DNA of 64,000 nt from positions 7,932,501 to 7,996,500 of the forward strand of contig NZ_JACHNC010000001.1 of the NCBI RefSeq assembly GCF_014205215.1, written 5' to 3'. The notes beneath the pieces are model-generated. The model did not search any database. It had not been told where the DNA came from and saw only the letters and a program-made list of their open reading frames with translations. This document shows, piece after piece, positions 1-8,616 of the stretch (its first letter is position 1; each line of letters opens with the position of its first letter). This DNA comes from Actinoplanes lobatus. GTDB taxonomy: Bacteria > Actinomycetota > Actinomycetes > Mycobacteriales > Micromonosporaceae. The position numbers and the translations under genes are program-made.

Positions 1-1893
1 CAGGCCCAGGCGGAGAAGGACCGGATCGCCGCGGTGCGAGCCCGGCTGGGTTTGCCGGCCGATGTCCGGTATCCGGCCGAGGTGGGCACGAGCGATGTCG
101 CGATCGTCCTCGGCCTGTCCGAAGGGCAGGTCCGCACCGCTTTCCAGGCCGGCCGGCTGCCCGCCCAGCAGAAGACCGTCCGCACCGACTACGGGCGGCA
201 GGACCGCTGGTACGTCGATGTCGACAAGCTGGCCGCCGTCGTGGCTGATCAGCCGGACTGGCTGGCCAAGGCACTGGCCCGGCGCGGTACCGCGGCGGCG
301 GCGGCCGCGACCCGGGCCGCCGTGCAGCAGCAGAGCCGGGAAGCCGAACGTGCGGCCCTGGCCGCCGCGGCAGCGGCCGTTCGGATCAGGGCGCCGGTGC
401 GTCGTACCACGCCGGAATCGGTGGTCGCACATCTCGGCCCGACCAACAGCGGTAAAACCCACGACGCTCTCGCGCTGCTCGCCGAACGGCGTTCCGGTGT
501 GTACGTGGCCCCGCTCCGGATGCTCGTGCTCGAAGCGTACGAACGGCTTTGCGCCGTCCTCGGGCCGGAGACCGTCGGCTACGTCACCGGTGAGGGGTCG
601 CAGAACCCGCACGCAGCCGTCGTGTGCTGCACGCCCGAGTGCGCGCCGCGGGCACCGATGGACACTCTCGTGATCGACGAGGTCCACTGGCTCGCGGATC
701 CGGAACGGGGCTGGGCGTGGACCCGCCTTCTTGCCGGCGCCGACGTCACTCACCTGCGGTTGTGCGGCGCGCCCGAGGCGGAGCCGCTACTGCGGCAGAT
801 CTTCGCGGACCGGATCACCGTCACCCGTCATGCCCGGCTCGCTGCGCTGCGGTTCGCCGATGCGGTGACAATCCCGACCATTCCGTCACGGTCGTTGCTG
901 GTGTCGTTCTCCCGCCGGTCGGTGTTGTCCCTGGCCCGGGAAGCCGCTGCGGGCTCCGGAATGCGGGTGTCCGCACTGTACGGGGCGATGCCGCCGGCCG
1001 CCCGCCGCGACGTGATCGCCAGGTTCATCGACGGGGACCTGGACGTCCTGTCGGTCACCGACGTCATCGGGCACGGCGTGAACCTGCCCGCCGACCACGT
1101 GATCTTCGCCGAGACCGAGAAGTTCGACGGCCTGCAACGCCGCGCCCTGCACGTGTGGGAGGTCGCGCAGATCGCCGGCCGGGCCGGCCGGTACGGCATG
1201 TCGGACACCGGCACCGTCCGCTGGCTGCGCACCGCCGCACTGACCGTCTCACCGCGGCTGGTGGCAGCCGGCACCCACGCCGCCGCAGGCCTCCGCCCAT
1301 CCGATCTCACCGTGGCCAACGGGACACTGCGGCCGGTATTCGCCGACCTCGGCACCGACGACCCGGAACACCTGGTCCGCCACCTGACAGCGTGGACACA
1401 CGCCGCCACGACCGAACTCGCCGCACATCCCTGGCTGCGGGTCCACCCGACCGGACCGGTCAACGCCCGCATCGGTGGGCTCGGGCAACACCGGCGCGCC
1501 GGCCTCGGCGCCGAGCGAACCTGGCAGATCGCGAACCTGCCCGTCGACAGCCCCGCCGCGATCGACACGTTCGCTGATGCGGTCGCGTTCGGCACCCGCA
1601 TCCACCTGCCCGCCCTCGGCGAGGTGCAGACGCTGCGACTGGAAGACGCCGAGGCCACAGCACGATGGGCCCGCGAATGTCTCGTCTTCACCGAGGCGTT
1701 CGGAGACATCGGGGGTATCTCACACCGGCAGGCCGCCGACATCGAACACGCGGCCTCCGCACGGGTCACGGCCCTGCTCCCTCGCGCGGTCACCGAGAAT
1801 CGGTACGGCAGATGCGCGAGCTGCGGCAAAGAGTGCCCGCCGTGGTTCGACAACTGCGACAACTGCCATCACTCGTACGATGGATGGGTTTGA
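1..1893 (+). CDS. Suv3-like DExH-box helicase, 5' end outside window
   Basis: Superfamily 2 helicase expected to unwind RNA or DNA with ATP. The frame is open from base 1, so the true start is probably upstream; GTG at 34 is the first internal candidate. Visible parts, counted from that GTG: a helix-turn-helix-like region (about 15-65), an alanine-rich linker, Walker A GPTNSGKT (about 134), the DExH-type box VIDEVHWL, and motif VI QIAGRAGRYG. The C-terminus carries CxxC...CxxC, a likely zinc ribbon. The GPTNSGKT/AGRAGRYG combination is typical of Suv3-like helicases. The HTH-like N-terminus and the zinc ribbon are additions often seen in actinobacteria. The substrate is unknown. Confidence 0.85.
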   Translation, partial: QAQAEKDRIAAVRARLGLPADVRYPAEVGTSDVAIVLGLSEGQVRTAFQAGRLPAQQKTVRTDYGRQDRWYVDVDKLAAVVADQPDWLAKALARRGTAAAAAATRAAVQQQSREAERAALAAAAAAVRIRAPVRRTTPESVVAHLGPTNSGKTHDALALLAERRSGVYVAPLRMLVLEAYERLCAVLGPETVGYVTGEGSQNPHAAVVCCTPECAPRAPMDTLVIDEVHWLADPERGWAWTRLLAGADVTHLRLCGAPEAEPLLRQIFADRITVTRHARLAALRFADAVTIPTIPSRSLLVSFSRRSVLSLAREAAAGSGMRVSALYGAMPPAARRDVIARFIDGDLDVLSVTDVIGHGVNLPADHVIFAETEKFDGLQRRALHVWEVAQIAGRAGRYGMSDTGTVRWLRTAALTVSPRLVAAGTHAAAGLRPSDLTVANGTLRPVFADLGTDDPEHLVRHLTAWTHAATTELAAHPWLRVHPTGPVNARIGGLGQHRRAGLGAERTWQIANLPVDSPAAIDTFADAVAFGTRIHLPALGEVQTLRLEDAEATARWARECLVFTEAFGDIGGISHRQAADIEHAASARVTALLPRAVTENRYGRCASCGKECPPWFDNCDNCHHSYDGWV

Positions 1894-2216
1894 TCCGTCT
1901 GTCGCCGGCCTCGTGGTTCACGAAGGTCACGGACGGGCTTCGCTGAGGTGGTGCACACTGGTCGTTGCCTCAGCGATCACCCGTTGCCGGGTGACACGGT
2001 GGGCGCCAAATGGATGCGCTTGTCCCATTTTCGCTGGGACGGTCCATGGAAGGCGTCGGCTCGCGCTCGCGGATCTGTGGCGACGCACAGGATTGGCAGC
2101 GCCCCTCCTCGGCACTGCGCGCGACCACAACACCCAGCGCCGCCACAACGGCCCGCTCGACGATGCTGCCTGGGGTCGTCCTGCAGCCGCAGCCGTCGGT
2201 GAGGTGGTCCTCGCGC
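1894..2216. other. Gene-free stretch before the CRISPR relic
   Basis: No frame here gives a recognisable protein, and no cas1/cas2-like sequence could be read on either strand. It adjoins the inverted CRISPR repeat at 2217. It is not AT-rich and shows no obvious leader. Confidence 0.5.
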
Positions 2217-2550
2217 AGGATCACCCCCGCGTGCGCGGGGAGCAGTCCGAGCGCTGGGGCTCGTTGCTGTCCTGACAGGGATCACCCCCGCGCACGCGGG
2301 GGTGATCCGACGCATGACCGAGTCGGGGCTGGGCCAGATGCCTGCTCCCCGCGCACGCGGGGGTGATCCCGCGGTCGCGTCCACACTCCGCTTGTAGGCG
2401 CCCTGCTCCCCGCGCACGCGGGGTGATTCTCCGCGCGCCTCGGCCAGCATGTCCGAGACACTCTGCTCCCGTGCACGCGGGGTGATCCGCCCAGCTGCGC
2501 GGTCGCCGCTCGGCTGGTGGTCTGTTCCCCGCGTATGCAGGGATGATCCC
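2217..2550. CRISPR. Decayed orphan type I-E-like CRISPR array, 6 repeats, 5 spacers
   Basis: Repeats of about 29 bp with the palindromic core CCCCGCG-CGCGGGG alternate with 32-bp spacers at 2246-2277, 2310-2341, 2371-2402, 2431-2462 and 2490-2521. The best plus-strand repeat is 2342-2370. The copies at 2403 and 2463 have lost one and two bases, and the last (2522-2550) carries several substitutions, as at a trailer end. The repeat at 2217-2245 is in the opposite orientation. The copy at 2278-2309 is a hybrid palindrome, reverse-type on its left half and forward-type on its right. Repeat type and spacer length match type I-E arrays of actinobacteria. No cas gene lies in the window. Confidence 0.85.
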
Positions 2551-2584
2551 AGCAGGTCCAGCCACGCCGCGCCGCAGACCGCGG

Positions 2585-2680
2585 TCGGTGACCGCGGGTT
2601 TCCTCTACCTGGCCACCGTTATCGACCTGCGCTCCCGCCGCTTCGTCGGCTGGGCGATCGCCGACCACATGCGGCATCGA
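2585..2680 (+). pseudogene. IS3-type transposase (rve domain) relic
   Basis: About 28 codons from 2597 encode GFLYLATVIDLRSRRFVGW followed by AIADHMR. This is the integrase-core segment of IS3-family OrfB that contains one catalytic aspartate (VID). The flanking coding sequence is lost and the frame runs into unrelated sequence. It directly abuts the last CRISPR repeat, so an insertion may have ended the array. Confidence 0.75.
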
Positions 2681-2749
2681 TGCACAGTGGCGGAAGCCGG
2701 CAGAGTCCAACAAGAACGGCGGGCGCCTCCCTTCTGGCTGATTGGCGCG

Positions 2750-2775
2750 CTGGGGAGGCGAATACGCCTCCCCAG
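2750..2775. terminator. Perfect 11-bp hairpin, probable terminator
   Basis: CTGGGGAGGCG (2750-2760) and its exact complement (2765-2775) flank an AATA loop. It lies 40 bp beyond the stop of the minus-strand gene at 2815-3030, as expected for its terminator. There is no U-tract, as is usual in high-GC actinomycetes. Confidence 0.6.
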
Positions 2776-2814
2776 GGCCTGAATCGTCAGTGCCCGCCTC
2801 ATCGGCGGCGATCT

Positions 2815-3030
2815 TCAGGTTGGCTTCTTCTGCCGGACTCCGGAATTCTCACGTTCCGCGCACCATGCTTCGACCTCGGCGGCTAGCCAGATCTTGCCCT
2901 GACCGAGTTCGGCGACCGGGCGCGGAAAATCGGCCCGGTTCGTGAGCTGATACACCCGCTGACGGCTGAGCCAGCCCAGCCGTACCCGGATTTCATGACT
3001 GCCGACTAGCTTCAGCTTTCGAGTTCCCAT
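2815..3030 (-). CDS. Small HTH DNA-binding protein (AlpA/excisionase-like)
   Basis: A 71-residue protein with a winged-helix/MerR-like fold pattern: an N-terminal helix pair around RLGWLSRQRVYQL, then FPRPVAELGQGKIWLAAEVEAW, the usual end of AlpA/Xis-type proteins. Such proteins regulate integrase or prophage genes or act as recombination directionality factors. The start is ATG at 3030; a GTG at 3048 would add six residues, and neither has a clear ribosome site. It stands alone among IS relics with no integrase nearby, so it may be left over from a departed integrative element. Confidence 0.65.
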   Translation of the reverse strand: MGTRKLKLVGSHEIRVRLGWLSRQRVYQLTNRADFPRPVAELGQGKIWLAAEVEAWCAERENSGVRQKKPT

Positions 3031-3590
3031 GAACAAGAGAGTAGGCACTGGACAAGATTGCTAGCGACAAGGTCACCCGGATCGGGGTCTAGGCACGAGC
3101 GTCTGCGATGTCAAGCCCCCGATTAACCACATCCTTGAGGTGGATGCCCCCGAGCACCTGCTGTCCGTTGCTAATAGAACGATGTCACGCAGCCCAGAGG
3201 GCATATAGCGAGGCCTCGAAGATCGGCCAGGAATTGCGGTATGGGTATAAACGGGCGTACCGAGTCGACGGGGACGCCGTCATGGCCTTGGGCGCAAATT
3301 ATGAAGCGGCGGCGACGGCTCACCGGGGGCCGTCGCCTATCGAGCCCTTCTCGCATTACGAGGTGAAGGGTGGGTAGCGACGGCGGTTCGAATGTGGGTT
3401 CGGCGAGCCAGCAGTGGTCGAATTCGCGTTGGTCCCAGCGCTATTGCAACCATCGCACTTGCCGCACCCTCGAGGATCGCTCAGGATATATCTGACATTA
3501 AGGACAATGCCACCGGTGCCGAGTCGATCAACCGCAGGATCGGGGCACTCGATCGAGTGACCTGGGCCAGGGCACGGATCGCGGTGGAGA
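3031..3590. other. Low-information stretch without a supported gene
   Basis: Two weak frames exist. A plus frame at 3108-3377 (89 codons) has a plausible C-terminal half but a poor N-terminus. A minus frame at 3356-3697 is cysteine-rich (CPGPGH, CGKCDGC) and runs into the IS relic. Neither has a clear ribosome site or a recognisable family. Base composition is less GC-biased here than in neighbouring genes, consistent with acquired or decaying DNA. Confidence 0.4.
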
Positions 3591-3854
3591 TCAACTGTCC
3601 ACTGGCCCGCACGCGTTGGCCGTAGCCGGACGCGGTGGGCAGGTACGGAACAGATACCGCAGGTGAGCATGGGCGTAGCGGATCCGGTGCCGCTCACGCG
3701 GGAAGTCGAGCAAGACCTGAGTGATCAGCAGGCAGACCAGTTCGGCGTCGGACAACCGCTGCGGACGGCCTCGCCGCCGTCGGCCCTGCGGGATGAGGTG
3801 ATCGTCAACGAAGACGTACGGTGCGGCGAGAAGGGTGTTGATGTCAGCAGTCAC
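3591..3854 (-). pseudogene. Transposase N-terminal fragment (IS982-like)
   Basis: From GTG at 3854 the frame reads VTADINTLLAAPYVFVDDHL, then GRPQRLSDAELVCLLITQVL and a RYAHAHLRYLF stretch. This is the N-terminal region of IS982-type DDE transposases, which are about 250-300 residues in full. After about 80 codons the similarity ends, and none of the catalytic DDE region is present. The fragment belongs to the IS-rich patch between the CRISPR relic and 4750. Confidence 0.7.
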
Positions 3855-4140
3855 GAGCCGACAACGACACTCTTCCCTATTTCGATACGCCCGCACGCGT
3901 CCCGGCCGGACTTGGGACTCAGCCATCTAGATCGCCGTCAGATTGCCGGGCAGGATCCGGGCGGGCTTGGGCCGCAGTGCCGCGTCGCCGGCCGCGGGGC
4001 CTGTTCGGCTTCGGCGAGCGCCCGGTAGAGCGAGGCCGCCGACCGGCAGCCGTACGCCGGCGACAAGGCAGAGCCGGTGCGGCGCCCACCGGGAGCTTTT
4101 CTTCCGATTTGCACCCCGCGTGCCGATACACTCACGATCT

Positions 4141-4452
4141 GTGAGCGCCCGTTATGACCGAGCGTGCGAGCCGGCCGGCCCGTTATTCGATGCCCTCCCC
4201 GCGGACGGGGCCGCCGAGGACGCGGCGGGCTATGCGAGGTGGGCTCCGGTGCCGCCCGGCTGGACGAGCCGCGTCAGCGAGCAGTGGCGGCATTTGCTTC
4301 CCGCCGCCGTGGTACCGGAACAAGGATGGAAAATTCATGTGTCCGCGACCCACCAGAGCGCGGTCGCCGCGCTGCAGGCGGTGCACGAGTACTGTGCGCG
4401 CGAGGCGGTGGCGTTCAAGCACCTGTGTTCGCCGGCGGAGTCCCAGCGGTAG
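4141..4452 (+). pseudogene. 5' fragment of a class III/IV lanthipeptide synthetase
   Basis: From GTG at 4141 about 100 codons match the N-terminus of LanKC-type enzymes (lyase-kinase-cyclase): PPGW, then VPEQGWKIHVSAT, then EYCAREAVAFKHL. The complete enzymes are about 850-900 residues and install lanthionine or labionin rings in RiPP precursors. This copy ends abruptly where IS5-type sequence begins, near 4440, and the last codons come from the insertion. The lyase, kinase and cyclase domains are all missing, and no precursor peptide gene was recognised nearby. It is non-functional for synthesis. Confidence 0.75.
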
Positions 4453-4749
4453 AGCGTACGGGCTCGTGCGATGAGCTGACGGATCGTGACGATCAAGGCT
4501 GCCAAGCAGAGGTGGAAGTCGATGATGGCGGCATTACGGTCGGTACAGCGGCGGATCTTGCCGAAGCCGTTCATCCGCGAGTTCGTCCGCTCGACCACCC
4601 AGCATTTGCCGACCTGGACCGGGGCGGGCACGCCCTTGCGGGCGATCCGCGCGTCGAAGCCGATCCCATCGTGGCCGCGATCCAGATGCGCGGTCGGTAC
4701 GGGTGGTCTTGTACACGAGCTCCGGCGCCAGAACCGGCGCGCCGCTCAC
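4453..4749 (-). pseudogene. IS5-family transposase C-terminal fragment with frameshift
   Basis: On the minus strand the sequence encodes DRGHDGIGFDARIARKGVP, then VQVGKCWVVERTNSRMNGFG and CTDRNAAIIDFHLCLAALIV. This is the end of an IS5-group DDE transposase; the glutamate in WVVERT is the last catalytic residue. Upstream a matching piece (VYKTTRTD, near 4700) is in another frame, so at least one frameshift is present, and the N-terminal half is gone. The fragment abuts and truncates the lanthipeptide synthetase gene. Confidence 0.75.
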
Positions 4750-4999
4750 GCTCGGTAACGGGCGCGCAAGCCGGACGCGCGTTGTCTGCGGCTACCAGAT
4801 GAGCGCGTGTCCTATCGAAGCCGAGGGCGCCAGGGGCTGGAGCCCCCTAAGACATCGTTATTCGGACGGAACTGTCGCGCATGCTGCTGTCCTGCCTGGA
4901 GTCCCGATTTCTGTATCATCCAGACCCGCCACACCTGCCGTGACAGGACCGTGAGGCGCGTGTGTGGGTGGATTCGAAGTCGTCAGGGAGAGCTGAGCA

Positions 5000-5374
5000 A
5001 TGGACGAAGCCGGCAAGCACGAAGCCCGGTCCGGCGAGGCCCAGCTGACGATGCTTGTGGCTGCGCTCAACGCGCTGCCGATGGCTGAGTTCCTGGATGT
5101 CATGCGGCAGGTGCTGCCGGTGCAGGCCGCCAATAATGCCGACCCCGCCTTCCGCAACGACCTGATGATCGTCGAGGTTTCGACCGACCAGTACGACGGA
5201 GAGGTTGACGAACGCTTGGTGGCATGGCCAGATCGCGACCGCAATGGCGGTGGTCTCGGCGTCTATCAAGGGCTCTGGGAGGAGGGAACGTGTTCTGGTT
5301 GTCTCAGCACGGTGACCTCGAGCGCCAAACGAGCAATCTGTCCGCGGTGCGGCGCACCCTGCGGACTGACCTGA
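5000..5374 (+). CDS. Small protein with C-terminal zinc ribbon
   Basis: A 124-residue protein with a well-placed ribosome site (GGGAGAG about 10 bp before ATG). The first 90 residues are mostly helical with an acidic middle. The C-terminus has CSGCLS...CPRCGAPC, a four-cysteine zinc-ribbon pattern. I do not recognise the family. It stands alone between IS relics and a convergent acetyltransferase gene. Typical codon use and a good start suggest it is expressed. A DNA- or RNA-binding or partner-binding role is possible but not shown. Confidence 0.65.
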   Translation: MDEAGKHEARSGEAQLTMLVAALNALPMAEFLDVMRQVLPVQAANNADPAFRNDLMIVEVSTDQYDGEVDERLVAWPDRDRNGGGLGVYQGLWEEGTCSGCLSTVTSSAKRAICPRCGAPCGLT

Positions 5375-5465
5375 TCGGGCAAACCGTATCCGGTCAGCGA
5401 AGCTGATGTGACAGCGATTCCCGAGGTTGTGATACGACAGGCGGGTAAGTTTGCTCTTGCTGGCA

Positions 5466-5984
5466 TCAGCGGACTTGATCGACGAAGCCTAGTCGCCGGT
5501 TCATTGCGATGGCGGTCTGGTTACGGGGGTGATGGAAGGCCACCAGGCGTCGGTAACCCGCTGATCGAACGAATCGGATCGCCAGTAGTTTCAACGCAAG
5601 GGACAGGCCCTTGCCGCGGTGAGGAGCAAGCACTCCTGTCATCTCCGAGAACGCGAACTGTTGATCGGGGTGCAGGGAGGTGGCCGACATCGCGATCCAA
5701 TCGGCGCCCTGGGTGGCGACTATGACACCGTTCGGGTTGAAGGTCGCTACATCGATGCGCTGGACCACGTACTCGTCGTATGTGTAGAACGGTCCTCGGT
5801 CGGGGATGTCTGCCGAGCAGGCCTTGTTCAGGCGGTAGAGCGCCCGGCGTTGCTCTGGCGCATCCCCGAGGGCGGCCATGGTCGTGAACCGTGTGCCTGC
5901 CAACTGAGCCTGTTGCAGGTAGGGCTCGAAGGTCGGATCGTCGAACCTGTCGATGTCCAGCTCGAGTTTCACCCACTCCACCAT
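5466..5984 (-). CDS. GNAT-family N-acetyltransferase
   Basis: A 172-residue protein starting at ATG 5984. The acetyl-CoA-binding motif A appears as VLAPHRGKGLSLALK, followed by the C-terminal HPRNQTAIAMNRRLGFV segment typical of GNAT enzymes, where the asparagine and the aromatic near the end contact CoA. The N-terminal half is more like the second lobe of mycothiol-synthase-type GNATs, but only one lobe is complete at this length. The substrate is unknown. The gene converges on the zinc-ribbon gene at 5000-5374. Confidence 0.8.
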   Translation of the reverse strand: MVEWVKLELDIDRFDDPTFEPYLQQAQLAGTRFTTMAALGDAPEQRRALYRLNKACSADIPDRGPFYTYDEYVVQRIDVATFNPNGVIVATQGADWIAMSATSLHPDQQFAFSEMTGVLAPHRGKGLSLALKLLAIRFVRSAGYRRLVAFHHPRNQTAIAMNRRLGFVDQVR

Positions 5985-6151
5985 AGGAACGGACTCTACC
6001 GATGTGGCGCGCGGCTCCGGCGGACGCGTGCGCTCGACGTGCTTCTGGTTCAAACGGCCAGAATGACGTTCTGTTTGTAGGCATGCTGAAGGCCCGGCGC
6101 GGAGGGCTGGGTTCCTCTGATCGTCGACGCGATCATCGGCCGCTGGGGCCG

Positions 6152-7239
6152 TCAACCTTTGGCCGTCAGCAGGGTGCGGTCGAGAGTGACACCCAGCCAG
6201 GCACCCACCACCAGACCGAAGGCGATGGTGAAGAGCTGGATGCCGAAACGGACCGCGCGATTCTCCGCGGCGCCCTCGGCCCGGATCGACGGGGCGTATT
6301 TTGACCGAGGCTCGGTCCAGACCGCTGTCGTCTCCCGCGAGCGGGCCTGATCGGTTAGGGCCAGGGTGTTGCGCAGCCGCAAGCTGCCCAGTTCGACGCG
6401 TACCTCGGGGCCGCCGTTGTGCACGTGCGGGGCGTCCGGTAGGGCGACGGCGTTGTGCATCGGGACGAAGTCGGTGAACCAGAACCAGGCTGAGAAGGAA
6501 TAGATGCCGAGCGGTGTCTGACCTCGGTGGGCTGAGGGAAGGACTCGAACTCGGTCTCCACCGGATCGAGCGTGTAGTCGAGGTCGACGGCAAGTTTCTG
6601 GGCCGGCTCGCCGGAGGCAAATTGCGGCAGCGGCCGCACGTCGGCGGCCGCAGCAAGGGCATCGAGACTGCCGAACTCGACCGAGATGGCCTGCTCGGCG
6701 ATGCGTGACGGGCGGCTGTAGATGGTTGGGTCGATGGCGAGATCAAGCTCGATTTCCAGGCGTGCCCAGTGGTCCGGGAACGATACCCGGAGCAGACGGC
6801 CGTCGACGGCGGTCCGCGGAGTGACGGCCTCGCCGTGCCCTTGTTGGTTCACCTCCGCCGCATCGGCGGTCTGATCCTCCCACAAGGTAAGATCCACCGA
6901 CTTCAGTTCCACCTCCGTGGGAAGCAGGAAGTAGGCGCCGCCTGTCGGCGACTCAGCTTCACCGCTCACCGTCTTCAGGTAGAGCGACAGCGATGCGCGG
7001 CTCGTCGGTGAGTCGAACCAGTAGGCGTAGAACGACGCCCCGATGTCCGACTGCACCTGGTTCGGCGAGGTGTCGGCGGTCAGCGCGACGCCGAACGAGG
7101 CCGGCGGCCTCGCGGGCGGCGGCTTGCGCTGGTCGGCGCGCAACAGCATCAGATAGCCACCACCGGCCAGTAGGAAGAAGCCGATGACCAGGGCGGTGGC
7201 CAGCGGGCGGTGCCGGCGCGCGGGCTCAGAAGGCGGCAT
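6152..7239 (-). pseudogene. Membrane protein of unknown function with a frameshift
   Basis: From ATG 7239 the frame gives an N-terminal membrane segment (LATALVIGFFLLAGGGYLML, about 13-32) and a soluble extracytoplasmic-looking domain. It then leaves the sensible frame near 6511-6522. The correct continuation, starting LGIYSFSAWFWFTDFVPM, lies in another frame and ends at 6152 with a second membrane helix (FTIAFGLVVGAWLGV). One missing base would explain it, either a real mutation or a sequencing error. The intact protein would be about 360 residues with two membrane anchors. The start overlaps the end of the upstream gene (7226) by 14 bp, so the two form an operon. Confidence 0.7.
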
Positions 7240-7699
7240 CGATCACCTGCCCGAATGCAGCGTGCCGCCGTAGCGAAGCCTCGTCTGTGGGATCCGGGTC
7301 CGAGAACCTGTAGCTGGGATAGCTCAGTAGCAGTACCAGATCGCCACGCCGGATCACGAGACCCCAACTGCGCTGGAAGGCGGCCTCATCACCGAGGCCG
7401 GGAACCGCGACGAAGGACTCGGGGACGGCGTCCGGCGCGTAGTAGCGCCGGCCTTGGAAGAACATCAGGGTCAACGTTCTGGTCACCGGTGGTGCATCGC
7501 CGACCCGCACGTTGCCGACCTCGATCTCGCACGACTCGAAGTCGTCGTCTATGCCACCGTCCTTAAAGACCGCGGTCACCCCGGGCGAGGCGACCGGGAT
7601 GTTCGCCGCAATGCGGCGGCAGATTGCGTCGGCGGGCAACTCTTCGAGGCGGCCGAAGTACGTGAGCAGGCCGAACGTGCCGCCGCAGAGCACGACCAT
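7226..7699 (-). CDS. Membrane-anchored protein of unknown function
   Basis: A 157-residue protein from ATG 7699. The first 15 residues (VVLCGGTFGLLTYF) are hydrophobic and would anchor the chain. The frame is open upstream to a stop near 7820 without another usual start codon, and the upstream codons (LSAWGFLA) would complete the membrane helix, so the annotated start may be short. The rest is a soluble extracytoplasmic-looking domain with a cysteine pair (AICRRI, ESCEIE). No family was recognised. The stop overlaps the next gene, so the pair is co-transcribed. Confidence 0.6.
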   Translation of the reverse strand: MVVLCGGTFGLLTYFGRLEELPADAICRRIAANIPVASPGVTAVFKDGGIDDDFESCEIEVGNVRVGDAPPVTRTLTLMFFQGRRYYAPDAVPESFVAVPGLGDEAAFQRSWGLVIRRGDLVLLLSYPSYRFSDPDPTDEASLRRHAAFGQVIDAAF

Positions 7700-7814
7700 T
7701 GCCAGGAAACCCCACGCTGAGAGTCTGATGTGGATATCGTCGACCCGTTGCGCGAAGGCCGGAACCCCCAGAAGGACTGCCTCGACCGGCTGTTCGACTT
7801 CTCCCCCGCAGTCG

Positions 7815-8108
7815 TCAGGTGATCAGTGAATAGATGCCGTACAACGCGACATCCCCGAGCAATACCAACCCGCCGGCAATCGCGAGCCGCCGAGACGACG
7901 TCCGCGGATCACGGGCCGCCATGCTCAACACCGCGAACACCACACCGACGAGGTTGATCGGCGCCGCGACGAATACCGGCACCCACGCGTCGCCGGCGTC
8001 CGCATCCGACGCCACGAGCGCTATACCGACCACCGGCACCACCGAGAAGAAGATCAACGCCAGGCCCACGTACCAGCGCATCTGTTCGGTCGGGTCGTCC
8101 AAGCTCAC
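7815..8108 (-). CDS. Small three-helix membrane protein
   Basis: A 97-residue protein starting at GTG 8108 behind a strong ribosome site (GGAGGAATC). Three hydrophobic segments are visible: VGLALIFFSVVPVVGIALV, VFVAAPINLVGVVFAVLSM and LAIAGGLVLLGDVALYGIYS. It lies upstream of, and in the same direction as, the two membrane-protein genes at 6152-7699. The family is unrecognised. Confidence 0.7.
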   Translation of the reverse strand: MSLDDPTEQMRWYVGLALIFFSVVPVVGIALVASDADAGDAWVPVFVAAPINLVGVVFAVLSMAARDPRTSSRRLAIAGGLVLLGDVALYGIYSLIT

Positions 8109-8358
8109 GATTCCTCCGGCGGCGACGGCAGTCGCTACACAGTGTCGATCGAAAACAATGCCCGGTTCGACACTGTCCGACTTGCGATAACCGACGGCAA
8201 CCCCGCCCGGGTGGCAGCGACCAACCCGATGCTCGACCTGCCTCTCGGAATACCCTCGCCGAGGTCGATGCTCCTCGATGTCTTGGCGAAGGCTTCGCTG
8301 GCGGCATGGGATGCCGTGGTGTCGCACATGCCCACGAGTGTCCCGTGGAGGAGGACAG

Positions 8359-8616
8359 ATGGCGGCGCTTCTGGTCTTGGGGCCGGGTATCGACTGGCCG
8401 ACGTGCGGGGGCCTGTTCGACTGGACGTTGGACTTCCTGGTCGCCCGGATTTCCGACCCGGCGGCCATCGCACGGCTGCGGGAAGTTATAGACAACAGTC
8501 CCGGGTCGGTCGACCTCACCGAGTTCTCCCTCGCGGCGCGCGTCGAGGTGCGGGCCCAATTGCGCGACAATCTCGTCCCCTCCGGCGACGGCGCTGGGCG
8601 TTGCCCGCGCCGTTGA
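8359..8616 (+). CDS. Small protein of unknown function
   Basis: An 85-residue protein starting at ATG 8359 with an excellent ribosome site (GGAGGA, 4 bp spacing). The sequence looks like a soluble alpha-helical protein (GLFDWTLDFLVARISD, then helices rich in arginine and glutamate). The gene is divergent from the membrane-protein group, leaving a 250-bp promoter region at 8109-8358 in which I saw nothing else. A long bidirectional hairpin starts at its stop codon. Confidence 0.6.
   Translation: MAALLVLGPGIDWPTCGGLFDWTLDFLVARISDPAAIARLREVIDNSPGSVDLTEFSLAARVEVRAQLRDNLVPSGDGAGRCPRR

Noticed and set aside
1894..2216. cas1/cas2 remnants or an array leader beside the CRISPR relic
   Set aside because: No motif of either protein could be read and there is no AT-rich leader.
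3750..4140. A lanthipeptide precursor gene upstream of the LanKC fragment
   Set aside because: Short frames here have no leader/core pattern with a Ser/Ser/Cys-type core and no ribosome site.
5466..6746. Extending the GNAT protein to 426 residues
   Set aside because: Codons before 5984 are the shifted shadow of the neighbouring membrane-protein gene; the GNAT fold is complete from 5984.
7290..7330. tRNA-like GGGATAGCTCAG stretch
   Set aside because: There is no matching acceptor stem, anticodon arm or T-loop around it.
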